DNA of 49,905 nucleotides. It comes from a virus. Position numbers and translations under genes: made by a program. Shown here in pieces: positions 25,842 to 33,288 of this stretch. The notes below the pieces were generated by a model. That model made no database searches, had not been told where the DNA came from, and saw only the letters and a program-made list of their open reading frames with translations. The stretch lies in IMG/VR virus record IMGVR_UViG_3300019828_000298, positions 1-49,905 of that record, one strand, 5' to 3'. Each line of letters opens with the position of its first letter. The stretch's first letter is position 1.

Positions 25842-26826
25842 GGTTCTTTATTATCATCTCAATTCCTTTCCAGAAATAAGTGCAAGAGATGAGTATAAAT
25901 TAGCAACTAGTTTTGGATTACACTCTCCTCGTTTTAGATTTGGTTTTGACAACCAGTTTGATTTGATAGAGAACCCCCTTACAAATTTTCCTACAAATTT
26001 TACATCAACATTCGAAGAGTTAACTAATCGTAGGGCTGTAGAGTTATGGGATATTGGCAAACCAATAAGATTGTGGTGGTCAGGTGGTATAGACAGCACA
26101 TGTGCATTGGTAAGTCTGCTGAAAACTAAAAGGTTGGATACAAGTCTTACTGTGTATCTATCAAAAGCTAGTGTACAAGAAAATCCACGTTTCTATGATT
26201 TATTAGTCAATAAGAAAGTTAATTTGCAGTGGCATTCTCACGAAGACTATATCTATGATAATGATCAGTTGTGGAATGACCAAACAATTAATGTGAATGG
26301 TGGCGGGGGAGATGAATTATTTCTCGCAATATCATCATATACATCTATAGAGGAATTTTTCAAAATTAAAGACCACGATTGGATTAATGTTATGAAAGAT
26401 TCTGATATGTTAAACACTACTGAGAAATATATTGATATGTCTCCATACAAACCAAAAACATGTTGGGAGTTACTTTGGTGGTTTGCTAGGAGTATAGATG
26501 ATTTGTTATCAAGATACCTCTCACCAAGATTTCTCAAAGACCCATCTGTGTATCATCTAGAATATCCATTTTTCTATACAGATTATTTTGAGAAGTGGGC
26601 TTTGTCTAATCCATATGCTGGACATAATGGTGACTATGGAACATACAAATGGCCAATGAAAAAATACATATATGATTATGATAAAAATGAAGATTACTTA
26701 TATACAAAACAAAAAGAAAGTTCATTTCGTTCAGTAAATAAACAACCACGATATGAAGGTGTATCTTCTAATCATTATGTTCTTAATAAGATTGTGTATG
26801 AAGATGGTACATACGTTAGATACTAA
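25834..26826 (+). CDS. asparagine-synthase-like PP-loop protein without glutaminase domain
   Basis: 330 residues from a GTG start. RLWWSGGIDSTCALVSLL holds the PP-loop SGGIDST (83-89), and NGGGGDELF (155-163) corresponds to the GEGxDELF motif of the AsnB synthetase domain. The N-terminal ~75 residues lack the Cys2 glutamine-amidotransferase domain, so an amine other than glutamine-derived ammonia, or free ammonia, would be used. Asparagine-synthase-like enzymes of this kind form amides or lactams. It overlaps the ligase gene by 8 nt. Joint action with the ligase in making an amide bond is inferred. Confidence 0.7.
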   Translation: MSKVLYYHLNSFPEISARDEYKLATSFGLHSPRFRFGFDNQFDLIENPLTNFPTNFTSTFEELTNRRAVELWDIGKPIRLWWSGGIDSTCALVSLLKTKRLDTSLTVYLSKASVQENPRFYDLLVNKKVNLQWHSHEDYIYDNDQLWNDQTINVNGGGGDELFLAISSYTSIEEFFKIKDHDWINVMKDSDMLNTTEKYIDMSPYKPKTCWELLWWFARSIDDLLSRYLSPRFLKDPSVYHLEYPFFYTDYFEKWALSNPYAGHNGDYGTYKWPMKKYIYDYDKNEDYLYTKQKESSFRSVNKQPRYEGVSSNHYVLNKIVYEDGTYVRY

Positions 26827-26891
26827 ATAGAACAGGAGATAATAATGGCTGATGGAGTTTATTTAATGCATTAGGAAACCCAAACTTATAA
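26822..26891 (+). pseudogene. orphan leader and start-like remnant of gp17
   Basis: ACTAAATAG, the ribosome site CAGGAGATAATA and ATGGC (26845) form a good gene start, but the frame stops after nine codons. One frame over, the sequence 26853-26888 reads WSLFNALGNPNL and then stops. GNPNL also occurs at residues 13-17 of the intact gp17. The leader resembles that of the portal gene (33259-33280). I read this as the old 5' end of gp17, cut off when the HNH gene entered. The identity is inferred from this short match. Confidence 0.5.
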
Positions 26892-26894
26892 ATA
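26887..26894 (+). promoter_or_regulatory. T4-type late promoter word before the HNH gene
   Basis: Exact TATAAATA, 6 nt before the ATG at 26900. The transcript would have almost no leader for that gene but would carry gp17, which overlaps its end. Confidence 0.65.
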
Positions 26895-26899
26895 ATAGT

Positions 26900-27424
26900 A
26901 TGATTACACATAAACACCACATCATACCAAGACATGCTGGTGGTACTGATGACCCATCAAACATTATAGTATTGACTATACCAGAACACGCTGCAGCTCA
27001 TTGTAAGTTATATGAAGAATATGGTAGGTGGGAAGATAGGGTTGCGTGGAAAGCTTTAAGTGGTTCTATAAGTTTTGCAGAAGCAACTAAACAGGCACAA
27101 AGTATGGCTAATAAAGGAAAAAAAACTGGAAGAAAATTAGAGGCAGCTTTGGAAAATGGTATAAAGGGAAATGAGGTGTGGAGAGGTAGTAAACACACGG
27201 AAGAAAATAAAAAAAGAATGTCTAAGTCTAACAAAGAATATTGGTCTAAAATAAAAGACAGACCTTGGCAAAAGAAGACATATATTATAGAAGGAAAAGA
27301 ATACTTGGGATTAGATAGTGTAATGGAAACATTTGGATGCTCGATGCCAACTGTCTATAATAGAATAAAAAGTTCCAAGTGGGATTGGAAAATGGGGAGG
27401 TTTAGGAACGATGGCAAAACCTGA
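26900..27424 (+). CDS. HNH homing endonuclease with NUMOD-type DNA-binding tail
   Basis: 174 residues beginning MITHKHHIIPRHAGGTDDPS. HHIIPRHAGG, then NIIVLTIPEHAAAHCKLYE, gives the H-N-H nuclease core (H6-H7, N21, H34). The middle has NUMOD3-like KGKKTGRK and GSKHTEENKKRMSKSNK. The C-terminus (YLGLDSVMETFGCSMPTVYNRIKSSKWDW) is a NUMOD1/helix-turn-helix type DNA-binding module. It is free-standing, inserted right before gp17 with its own late promoter, and overlaps the gp17 start by 14 nt. Confidence 0.85.
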   Translation: MITHKHHIIPRHAGGTDDPSNIIVLTIPEHAAAHCKLYEEYGRWEDRVAWKALSGSISFAEATKQAQSMANKGKKTGRKLEAALENGIKGNEVWRGSKHTEENKKRMSKSNKEYWSKIKDRPWQKKTYIIEGKEYLGLDSVMETFGCSMPTVYNRIKSSKWDWKMGRFRNDGKT

Positions 27425-28322
27425 TACTGGTCCGCAAACCTATGCTGGTAACCCGAATCTGAAAAAGGCTAATGTCGCACAGAACTGGACTAAAAAACAC
27501 CTTGTTGAGTATCAGGAATGCATGGAGAGTCCACAATATTTCATAGAAAACTATGTCAAGATTATTAATCTTGATGAGGGCCTTGTTCCATTTAAGATGT
27601 ATGACTTTCAGAAGGAAATGGTTGGTACATTCCACAGCAATCGTTTCACTATTTGCAAACTACCCAGACAGTCCGGTAAGTCTACAGTTATGGTTTCATA
27701 TCTGTTACATTATGCACTATTCAACCCCAATGTTAATATCGCAATCCTTGCAAATAAGGCAGCAACTGCTCGTGATCTACTGTCACGTTTACAACTTGCG
27801 TATGAACACCTACCCAAATGGTTACAACAGGGGGTAATGAGTTGGAACAAAGGTTCCTTGGAGTTAGAAAATGGTTCTAAAATACTGGCAAGTTCCACTT
27901 CAGCTAGTGCTGTTCGTGGTGGTTCATATAACATTATTTTCCTTGATGAGTTTGCTTATGTTCCTGCAAACGTAGCTGAACAGTTCTTTAGTTCAGTGTA
28001 TCCCACAATTTCATCTGGTAAAACAACTAAAGTTATGATTGTTTCTACTCCCCACGGTATGAATATGTTCTATAAACTATGGGTGGATGCAGAGGAAGGT
28101 CGTAACAATTATATACCAATTGAGGTTCATTGGAGTGAAGTTCCCGGCCGGGATGAGAAGTGGAAAGAAGAAACAATCAGAAACACTTCCCAATCTCAGT
28201 TTAACACGGAGTTTGAGTGTGTTTCTGGTGATACAAAGGTTACTCTCAAAGACAATGATACAGGAAAGATTATTAATGTAAATATTGAAGAAATGGTGAG
28301 TGTGAGTTCTTTGGATGTATAA
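27411..28322 (+). CDS. 17: large terminase gp17, N-terminal part fused to split-intein N half
   Basis: Residues 1-269 are the ATPase part of the packaging motor: Walker A PRQSGKST (85-92), Walker B IIFLDEF (175-181; D179, E180) and a STPHG coupling motif (212-216). Cys270 (codon 28218-28220) starts an intein: CVSGDTKV is a typical block A. Only 34 intein residues follow before a TAA at 28320, the short N half of an atypically split intein. The rest of the terminase lies at 28896-30047 after a GIY-YIG gene. Protein trans-splicing must join FNTEFE to CEFLG. The late promoter for the endonuclease overlaps the stop codon. Confidence 0.9.
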   Translation: MAKPDTGPQTYAGNPNLKKANVAQNWTKKHLVEYQECMESPQYFIENYVKIINLDEGLVPFKMYDFQKEMVGTFHSNRFTICKLPRQSGKSTVMVSYLLHYALFNPNVNIAILANKAATARDLLSRLQLAYEHLPKWLQQGVMSWNKGSLELENGSKILASSTSASAVRGGSYNIIFLDEFAYVPANVAEQFFSSVYPTISSGKTTKVMIVSTPHGMNMFYKLWVDAEEGRNNYIPIEVHWSEVPGRDEKWKEETIRNTSQSQFNTEFECVSGDTKVTLKDNDTGKIINVNIEEMVSVSSLDV

Positions 28323-28325
28323 ATA
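28318..28325 (+). promoter_or_regulatory. T4-type late promoter word between the intein halves
   Basis: Exact TATAAATA overlapping the TAA of the N-terminal terminase gene and 5 nt before the endonuclease ATG at 28331. It could transcribe the endonuclease and the C-terminal terminase gene on their own. Confidence 0.65.
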
Positions 28326-28330
28326 GGTGT

Positions 28331-28903
28331 ATGGTTTATCATATCTACGCATTAAAAGACGATACAAACAAAATCAAATATGTTGGGCAGACAATCAATC
28401 CTGATGTAAGAAAAACATGTCACAAAAATAAAAAACCTAAACATACATTCCATATCATAGACAATACTAATGACCGCATAGAAGCAAGGGATATGGAGAT
28501 ACGATTGATTAGGGAAAATGATTGTTATCTTTTTGGATGGAATAAAACCCCCGGCGGTGAGGGATTTTCGGGGTATTCTAGGAAAGGTATTGGTGGTGTG
28601 AAAAAAGGAACTAAAGCTTGGAACCGTGGGATGAAGGGATGTTTTAGTGAAGAAACTATTGCTCGTTGGTCTGCTAAAAGAAAGGGTGTAAGACACTCTT
28701 CCAAAGTAGATATTGATACTGTTAGAGAAATAAGAAAGTTGTATGATGAACAACCTCATATTGATGGTGTTGGTGAAATCCAAGGAAACGGCCGGGCGAT
28801 GTCTTATGTGCAAGGTTTTTGTAAGACATATCATAATGATTATGGATTAACTTTACAGGGATTAAAAAAAATAGTCTTAAATGGAAGTTGGAAAGATGTC
28901 TAA
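28331..28903 (+). CDS. GIY-YIG endonuclease lying between the two intein halves
   Basis: 190 residues. The start MVYHIYALKDDTNKIKYVGQT carries a variant GIY-YIG core (HIYAL, KYVGQT), followed by RKTCHKNKK and an Arg/Glu helix (EARDMEIRLI). GWNKTPGGEGFSG closes the catalytic domain, as in many phage GIY-YIG enzymes. FSEETIARWSAKRKGVRHSS is a NUMOD3-like segment. The C-terminal part is probably DNA-binding. It overlaps the start of the C-terminal terminase gene by 8 nt. By analogy with other fractured genes, it should cut intein-less terminase genes and carry the split arrangement with it. Confidence 0.85.
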   Translation: MVYHIYALKDDTNKIKYVGQTINPDVRKTCHKNKKPKHTFHIIDNTNDRIEARDMEIRLIRENDCYLFGWNKTPGGEGFSGYSRKGIGGVKKGTKAWNRGMKGCFSEETIARWSAKRKGVRHSSKVDIDTVREIRKLYDEQPHIDGVGEIQGNGRAMSYVQGFCKTYHNDYGLTLQGLKKIVLNGSWKDV

Positions 28904-30047
28904 AAGTTATAAAGTGTTATCACCATCAGGGTTTGTGGATTTTGCTGGTATTCAAAAAATAACACGCAGCAAATATCGACATTTTATTTTTGATGATGGC
29001 ACAGAAATCAAATGTTCGTTAAATCATAGATTTGGTGAAGAGGAAATAGTAGCCTCAACACTCCATCACGGCACAGAGCTTCAGGGTAAAAAAATACTGT
29101 ATGCAGAAGATGTTGAGGATGATATTGATTTATATGATTTGTTAAATGTTGCCAATGGAAATCTTTACTACACCAACGGATTAGTATCACACAATTGTGA
29201 GTTCCTTGGCTCTATTGATACACTGATTGCACCCCATAAACTTAAACAGTTAACATATCGAGCACCTAAGCAGTCTAGTGGGGGGCTTGATGTTCATGTT
29301 CTACCACAAGAAGGTCACACATATCTTCTCACTGCTGATGTTTCACGGGGAACATCAAACGATTACTCAGCATTTGTGGTTGTGGATGTGAGTGAAATAC
29401 CATATAGGGTCGTTGCAAAATTTCGTGACAATGAAATCAAACCTCTCATATTCCCATCTAAAATCTATGACACTGCACGAGCATACAATCAAGCCTTTGT
29501 ATTGATTGAGGTTAATGACATTGGAGAACAGGTTGCTAACGCTATGCAGTTTGACTTGGAGTATGACAACCTTATTATGGCAAGTATGCGTGGCCGTGCG
29601 GGACAAGTCCTTGGAGGGGGCTTCAGTGGTGGTAGAGCGCAGTTGGGGGTAAGAACCACAAAGGCAACAAAGAAGATTGGTTGTTCAAACCTCAAGCAGT
29701 TGGTTGAAGATAATAAACTGATTATTGAGGATTACGAATGTATCAATGAGTTATCAACCTTTATTGTTAAGGGTTCATCCTTTGAGGCTGATGATGGGTG
29801 TAACGATGACCTTGTTGCATGTCTCTTTATCTTTGCATGGGTTACAGACCAACAGTATTTCAAAGAATTAACTAATAATGATATCCGTAAAACGATGATG
29901 TCTGAACAACAAGATGCATTAGAACAGGATATGGCACCCTTTGGTTTCATAGTAAATGGGCTTGAGGATGAAAATATTGGAGAAATGGTAGACGAATATG
30001 GAACTCGTTGGGCACCTATTGTGAGAGACAGTTCTGGAAGTTGGTAA
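28896..30047 (+). CDS. 17: split-intein C half fused to large terminase gp17, C-terminal part
   Basis: The ATG at 28896 has GGAAGTTGGAAAG upstream; an in-frame ATG at 28881 lies inside the endonuclease gene. Residues 1-100 are the intein C half: GTEIKCSLNHRFG (35-47) is block B with its His, and NLYYTNGLVSHN (89-100) is block F ending in the His-Asn pair. Cys101 (29196-29198) is the +1 residue. The extein CEFLGSIDTLIAPHK leads into the nuclease domain, with LTADVSRGTSNDYSAF supplying a catalytic Asp. Joined, the exteins give about 552 aa. The sequence closely recalls the AceL-TerL intein as I remember it. Confidence 0.9.
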   Translation: MSKSYKVLSPSGFVDFAGIQKITRSKYRHFIFDDGTEIKCSLNHRFGEEEIVASTLHHGTELQGKKILYAEDVEDDIDLYDLLNVANGNLYYTNGLVSHNCEFLGSIDTLIAPHKLKQLTYRAPKQSSGGLDVHVLPQEGHTYLLTADVSRGTSNDYSAFVVVDVSEIPYRVVAKFRDNEIKPLIFPSKIYDTARAYNQAFVLIEVNDIGEQVANAMQFDLEYDNLIMASMRGRAGQVLGGGFSGGRAQLGVRTTKATKKIGCSNLKQLVEDNKLIIEDYECINELSTFIVKGSSFEADDGCNDDLVACLFIFAWVTDQQYFKELTNNDIRKTMMSEQQDALEQDMAPFGFIVNGLEDENIGEMVDEYGTRWAPIVRDSSGSW

Positions 30048-30051
30048 TATC

Positions 30052-30351
30052 CTAAATAAATTCGATTAGATCGTTATGTTTTTTGATATAACAATTGGAA
30101 CATAAGATAACAGATTTATCAATTAGGTGAAATACCTCTTTGCGGCTATCATCGCTTGTTCCAACTCTCTTGGATACCTTGCGTATCTCTGCATCATGGG
30201 GCCAGAATTTGAGACAGACATGCTCTGCCTCACCACAGTGAATACATGATTTTTCTGTGAGGAATTCATTTAGAAGGTATACCCGCTTCTGATAATTTCT
30301 TCGTGAAACCTTCTTGATGGTATCTTTATATTTTTCATAATGGTCATTCAT
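30052..30351 (-). CDS. degenerate HNH-type zinc protein (only minus-strand gene)
   Basis: 99 residues read from the ATG at 30351 down to 30052. CIHCG (36-40) and CSNC (85-88) form a C-x2-C...C-x2-C zinc site like that of HNH nucleases. The order of motifs (FWPHD in the middle, VILCSNCYIKKHN at the end) fits that fold. The usual CxNCH is CSNCY here and the central LxFDH is KFWPHD, so catalysis may be lost. It lies between gp17 and gp18, convergent to gp17 and divergent from gp18. It could be a free-standing endonuclease remnant or a DNA-binding regulator. Confidence 0.65.
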   Translation of the reverse strand: MNDHYEKYKDTIKKVSRRNYQKRVYLLNEFLTEKSCIHCGEAEHVCLKFWPHDAEIRKVSKRVGTSDDSRKEVFHLIDKSVILCSNCYIKKHNDLIEFI

Positions 30352-30414
30352 ATTACTATATATACATTAGATGATATAACACTTATAAAATCGAGTTATG
30401 TAAAAGAGATTTTT

Positions 30415-30422
30415 TATAAATA
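30415..30422 (+). promoter_or_regulatory. T4-type late promoter word TATAAATA before gp18
   Basis: Exact TATAAATA 41 nt before the sheath gene, in the divergent intergenic region. The ribosome site TTAGGAGTAAAG follows. Confidence 0.8.
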
Positions 30423-30463
30423 TCTGTATAACAAATAACTCTCTTTAAGTTAGGAGTAAAGAT

Positions 30464-32710
30464 ATGGGATTTCTAGTTTCACCCGGCGTTCACGTTAGGG
30501 AAATCGATCTTACAAATGTTGTTCCTGCTGTATCTACCTCTATTGGCGCAATTGCCGGACCCTTCGCAAAAGGTCCAGTAAGTGCAGTTACCGCCATTAG
30601 TTCGGAAGAACAGCTTCTACAGACATTCGGTAAGCCAAATAGTTCAAATTTTGAGTGGTGGTTCACTGCTGCAAACTTCTTGCAGTATGGTGACGCTCTT
30701 CGTGTGGTTCGTGCAGAATCAGGCATTCTAAACGCTGGTTCAAGCAGTGCTATCCTCATTCGTGACGATGACCACTATGAAGCTAGTTTTTCAACAGGAC
30801 AAGGTTCTCACGGCGATTGGACCGCTCGTACAGCTGGTACTTTAGGTAACTCAATCGGTGTTGATATCTGTGGAAGCCCGGCAGCATTTTCACAACAACT
30901 TGGTTCTCTTAACCTAGTTAATGGTGCTGGTGCAATTGGTGATCTATCTATTACAGTAGATGACCAAAATGCAACTGCCGCATCAATCGTAATTGGGGAC
31001 ATCATTCAGTTCTACACAGCAAGTGCTATTGTTGGAGTAGTTAACGGTGCAATCACAGTTGCAAGTAAAACTCTTACTACTGATGGTGGAACTGGTGCAG
31101 TTGCAGCAGGACAAAGAGTGCTTGGTGCTGGTATTTCAGATGGTGACGAAGTTGTTAAGATTGAATCAGTTACTTCGCAGAGTGGTGGTGCTGGTTCGGT
31201 TATATCAGTTGTTGTTCTAGATAAAGCAATCACAGTTGCCAACGATGTAGCTCTAGTGTTTTCAGCTGCAGCTGGTCATACTAAGGTTGAATCAGGTAAC
31301 GTAGAATACGAAGTCACTGCAATTTTATCAGACACTCTAACCATTCGGGTTCTTGATGATCCTGCTGGTGCCGGACTTCAGACAGTTATTCCTGATAACT
31401 CTCTAATTCGTCGGCGCTGGCGTTTCAGCGATCTATTTGATGCTGCTCCCGGCACATCAGATTGGGCAATTGCGAATGCTCGTGGTGAACTAGATGAAAT
31501 ACATGTTGCAGTTTATGACAAAACAGGTGACATCACAGGTTATGATGTTGATGTTAAGGGACAACGTACATCTTCAGTTATTGAAGTTTGGTCGAATATG
31601 TCTAAGAACTCATCTGCAAAGACAACTCAGGGCGGTAATAATTACTACCCGGATGTTATCTTCCGTGGTTCTAACTACATCTACTGGACAGATCATAATT
31701 CTGCTGGTACTAACTGGGGTACAGATGTTGCAACAGGTACGGACTATACAAAAGTGCCCGGTGTTGTTATTGCCACTCTAACAGGTGGAACAGATGATTA
31801 CTCTGTTACTGCTGGTGAACTTGAACTTGCATATGATAAGTTTAATGACACAGAAAATCTTGATATCAACCTAGTTATGGGTGGACCAAGTTCTGGTGTT
31901 GCAGACACAGAAGCAGGTCAAGATACCTTGGTAACAATGATCACAGACCTTGTTGAATTGCGTAGGGATTGCGTTGGTTTCGTATCTCCTTATCGTGCGG
32001 CAACAGTTGGTGTTACATCATCCATCACCCAGACAGCTAATGTTAAAGCAGCATTTGACAAATGCCCATCGTCTTCGTATATGGTATTCGACAGTGGATA
32101 CAAGTATATGTATGACAAATATAATGATGTGTATCGATTTGTTCCTTTGAACGGTGATACTGCTGGCCTTTGTGCATTTACAGATATGGTTGCTGACCCT
32201 TGGTTCTCACCAGCGGGTTACAATCGTGGCGCTGTTCGTGGTGCAATTAAACTTTCTTACAACCCACAGAAAGCAGATCGTGACATTCTCTATAAGGCCC
32301 GGATCAACCCAGTGGTTGATTTCCCCGGCCAGGGTGTTACACTCTTTGGTGACAAGACTGCTCTTTCGAAACCAAGTGCATTTGACCGCATTAACGTGCG
32401 GCGGCTGTTCCTTGTTCTTGAGAAGGCAATTGCCACTGCTGCTAAGTTCCAACTCTTTGAGTTCAATGATGAATTCACAAGGGCACAGTTCCGTAATCTG
32501 GTAGAACCCTTCTTGCGGGATGTGCAGGGTCGTAGAGGTATTTTCGACTTTAAGGTAGTTTGTGATACAACTAACAACACTGGTGAGGTCATTGACCGTA
32601 ACGAGTTTATTGGTGACATCTACATCAAACCAGCAAGGTCAATCAACTTTATTACACTAAACTTCATCGCCGTTCGAACTGGTGTTGCGTTTAGTGAGGT
32701 AGGAGGTTAA
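30464..32710 (+). CDS. 18: tail sheath protein gp18
   Basis: 748 residues starting MGFLVSPGVHVREIDLTNVV, then STSIGAIAGPFAKGPVSAV, the strongly conserved sheath N-terminus. The C-terminal domain has RINVRRLFLVLEKAIATAAKFQLFEFND-type sequence and FIGDIYIKPARSINFITLNFIAVRTG, typical of sheath proteins. The contractile sheath drives DNA delivery. T4 gp18 is 659 aa; the extra length includes a Gly/Ala/Val-rich stretch near residues 175-290 that looks like an inserted outer domain. gp19 starts two bases after its stop. Confidence 0.95.
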   Translation: MGFLVSPGVHVREIDLTNVVPAVSTSIGAIAGPFAKGPVSAVTAISSEEQLLQTFGKPNSSNFEWWFTAANFLQYGDALRVVRAESGILNAGSSSAILIRDDDHYEASFSTGQGSHGDWTARTAGTLGNSIGVDICGSPAAFSQQLGSLNLVNGAGAIGDLSITVDDQNATAASIVIGDIIQFYTASAIVGVVNGAITVASKTLTTDGGTGAVAAGQRVLGAGISDGDEVVKIESVTSQSGGAGSVISVVVLDKAITVANDVALVFSAAAGHTKVESGNVEYEVTAILSDTLTIRVLDDPAGAGLQTVIPDNSLIRRRWRFSDLFDAAPGTSDWAIANARGELDEIHVAVYDKTGDITGYDVDVKGQRTSSVIEVWSNMSKNSSAKTTQGGNNYYPDVIFRGSNYIYWTDHNSAGTNWGTDVATGTDYTKVPGVVIATLTGGTDDYSVTAGELELAYDKFNDTENLDINLVMGGPSSGVADTEAGQDTLVTMITDLVELRRDCVGFVSPYRAATVGVTSSITQTANVKAAFDKCPSSSYMVFDSGYKYMYDKYNDVYRFVPLNGDTAGLCAFTDMVADPWFSPAGYNRGAVRGAIKLSYNPQKADRDILYKARINPVVDFPGQGVTLFGDKTALSKPSAFDRINVRRLFLVLEKAIATAAKFQLFEFNDEFTRAQFRNLVEPFLRDVQGRRGIFDFKVVCDTTNNTGEVIDRNEFIGDIYIKPARSINFITLNFIAVRTGVAFSEVGG

Positions 32711-32712
32711 TC

Positions 32713-33249
32713 ATGGCTAATATAGATGACTTTAAAGCAAATCTAATCGGTGGTGGTGCAAGAGCTAACCAATTTAGGGTAACTATTACTCCACCATCAG
32801 GGATCGCAATCGGTCTTGATACTCGTAGAACTTCGTTTCTAGTAAAAGCATCGTCTTTACCTAGTAGGGGTATCACTGAAATTCCTTTGAAATTCCGTGG
32901 TCGTACAATTTACATGGCGGGTGATGCAACTGAACCAGAAGAGTGGACAACCACATTTATAAATGATACTGACTTTATGATTAAAAACGCAATTGAACGC
33001 TGGTCAAACGGTATCAATGATTTTGCTCTTAATACTGGTGTTGTTTCTCCTGCTGATTATCAGACAGACTTGACTATTGAACAATTGGATCGTGACGAAA
33101 CGGTTTTGAAAACTTATATTCTTCGAAATGCATGGCCAAAGACAAGTGGTTCTGCAATTGAAATGAGTATGGATACTGAGAATGAAGCTGAGAATTTTGA
33201 CGTTACTTGGAGATATCAGCACTTCGAAGCTTCCGGCGTAAACTTCTAA
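32713..33249 (+). CDS. 19: tail tube protein gp19
   Basis: 178 residues starting MANIDDFKANLIGGGARANQ, with FRVTITPP, FLVKASSLPSRGITEIPLKFRGR and a C-terminal FDVTWRYQHFEAS. These are standard for the T4-like tail tube subunit, which stacks as hexamers inside the sheath. The length is near T4 gp19 (163 aa). It follows gp18 immediately, as in T4, and is followed by the portal gene. Confidence 0.9.
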   Translation: MANIDDFKANLIGGGARANQFRVTITPPSGIAIGLDTRRTSFLVKASSLPSRGITEIPLKFRGRTIYMAGDATEPEEWTTTFINDTDFMIKNAIERWSNGINDFALNTGVVSPADYQTDLTIEQLDRDETVLKTYILRNAWPKTSGSAIEMSMDTENEAENFDVTWRYQHFEASGVNF

Positions 33250-33259
33250 TTTGAACCTA

Positions 33260-33266
33260 CTAAATA
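33260..33266 (+). promoter_or_regulatory. late-promoter-like CTAAATA before the portal gene
   Basis: CTAAATA in ACTAAATAGACAG, followed by the ribosome site AGGAGATAA. The same short form recurs before gp17's orphan start (26823) and before the tube-like gene (39950), so it may be a variant late promoter. It matches the consensus less well than the TATAAATA sites. Confidence 0.35.
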
Positions 33267-33288
33267 GACAGTAGGAGATAAAAACATT

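Noticed and set aside
12928-26826. Accessory enzymes as a host-derived prophage or genomic island
   Set aside because: There is no integrase, attachment repeat or tRNA, and the genes sit between essential T4-like virion genes. They are phage cargo.
30382-30391. TATAAAAT as another late promoter before gp18
   Set aside because: It departs from the consensus after TATAAA, and an exact TATAAATA lies closer to the gene at 30415.
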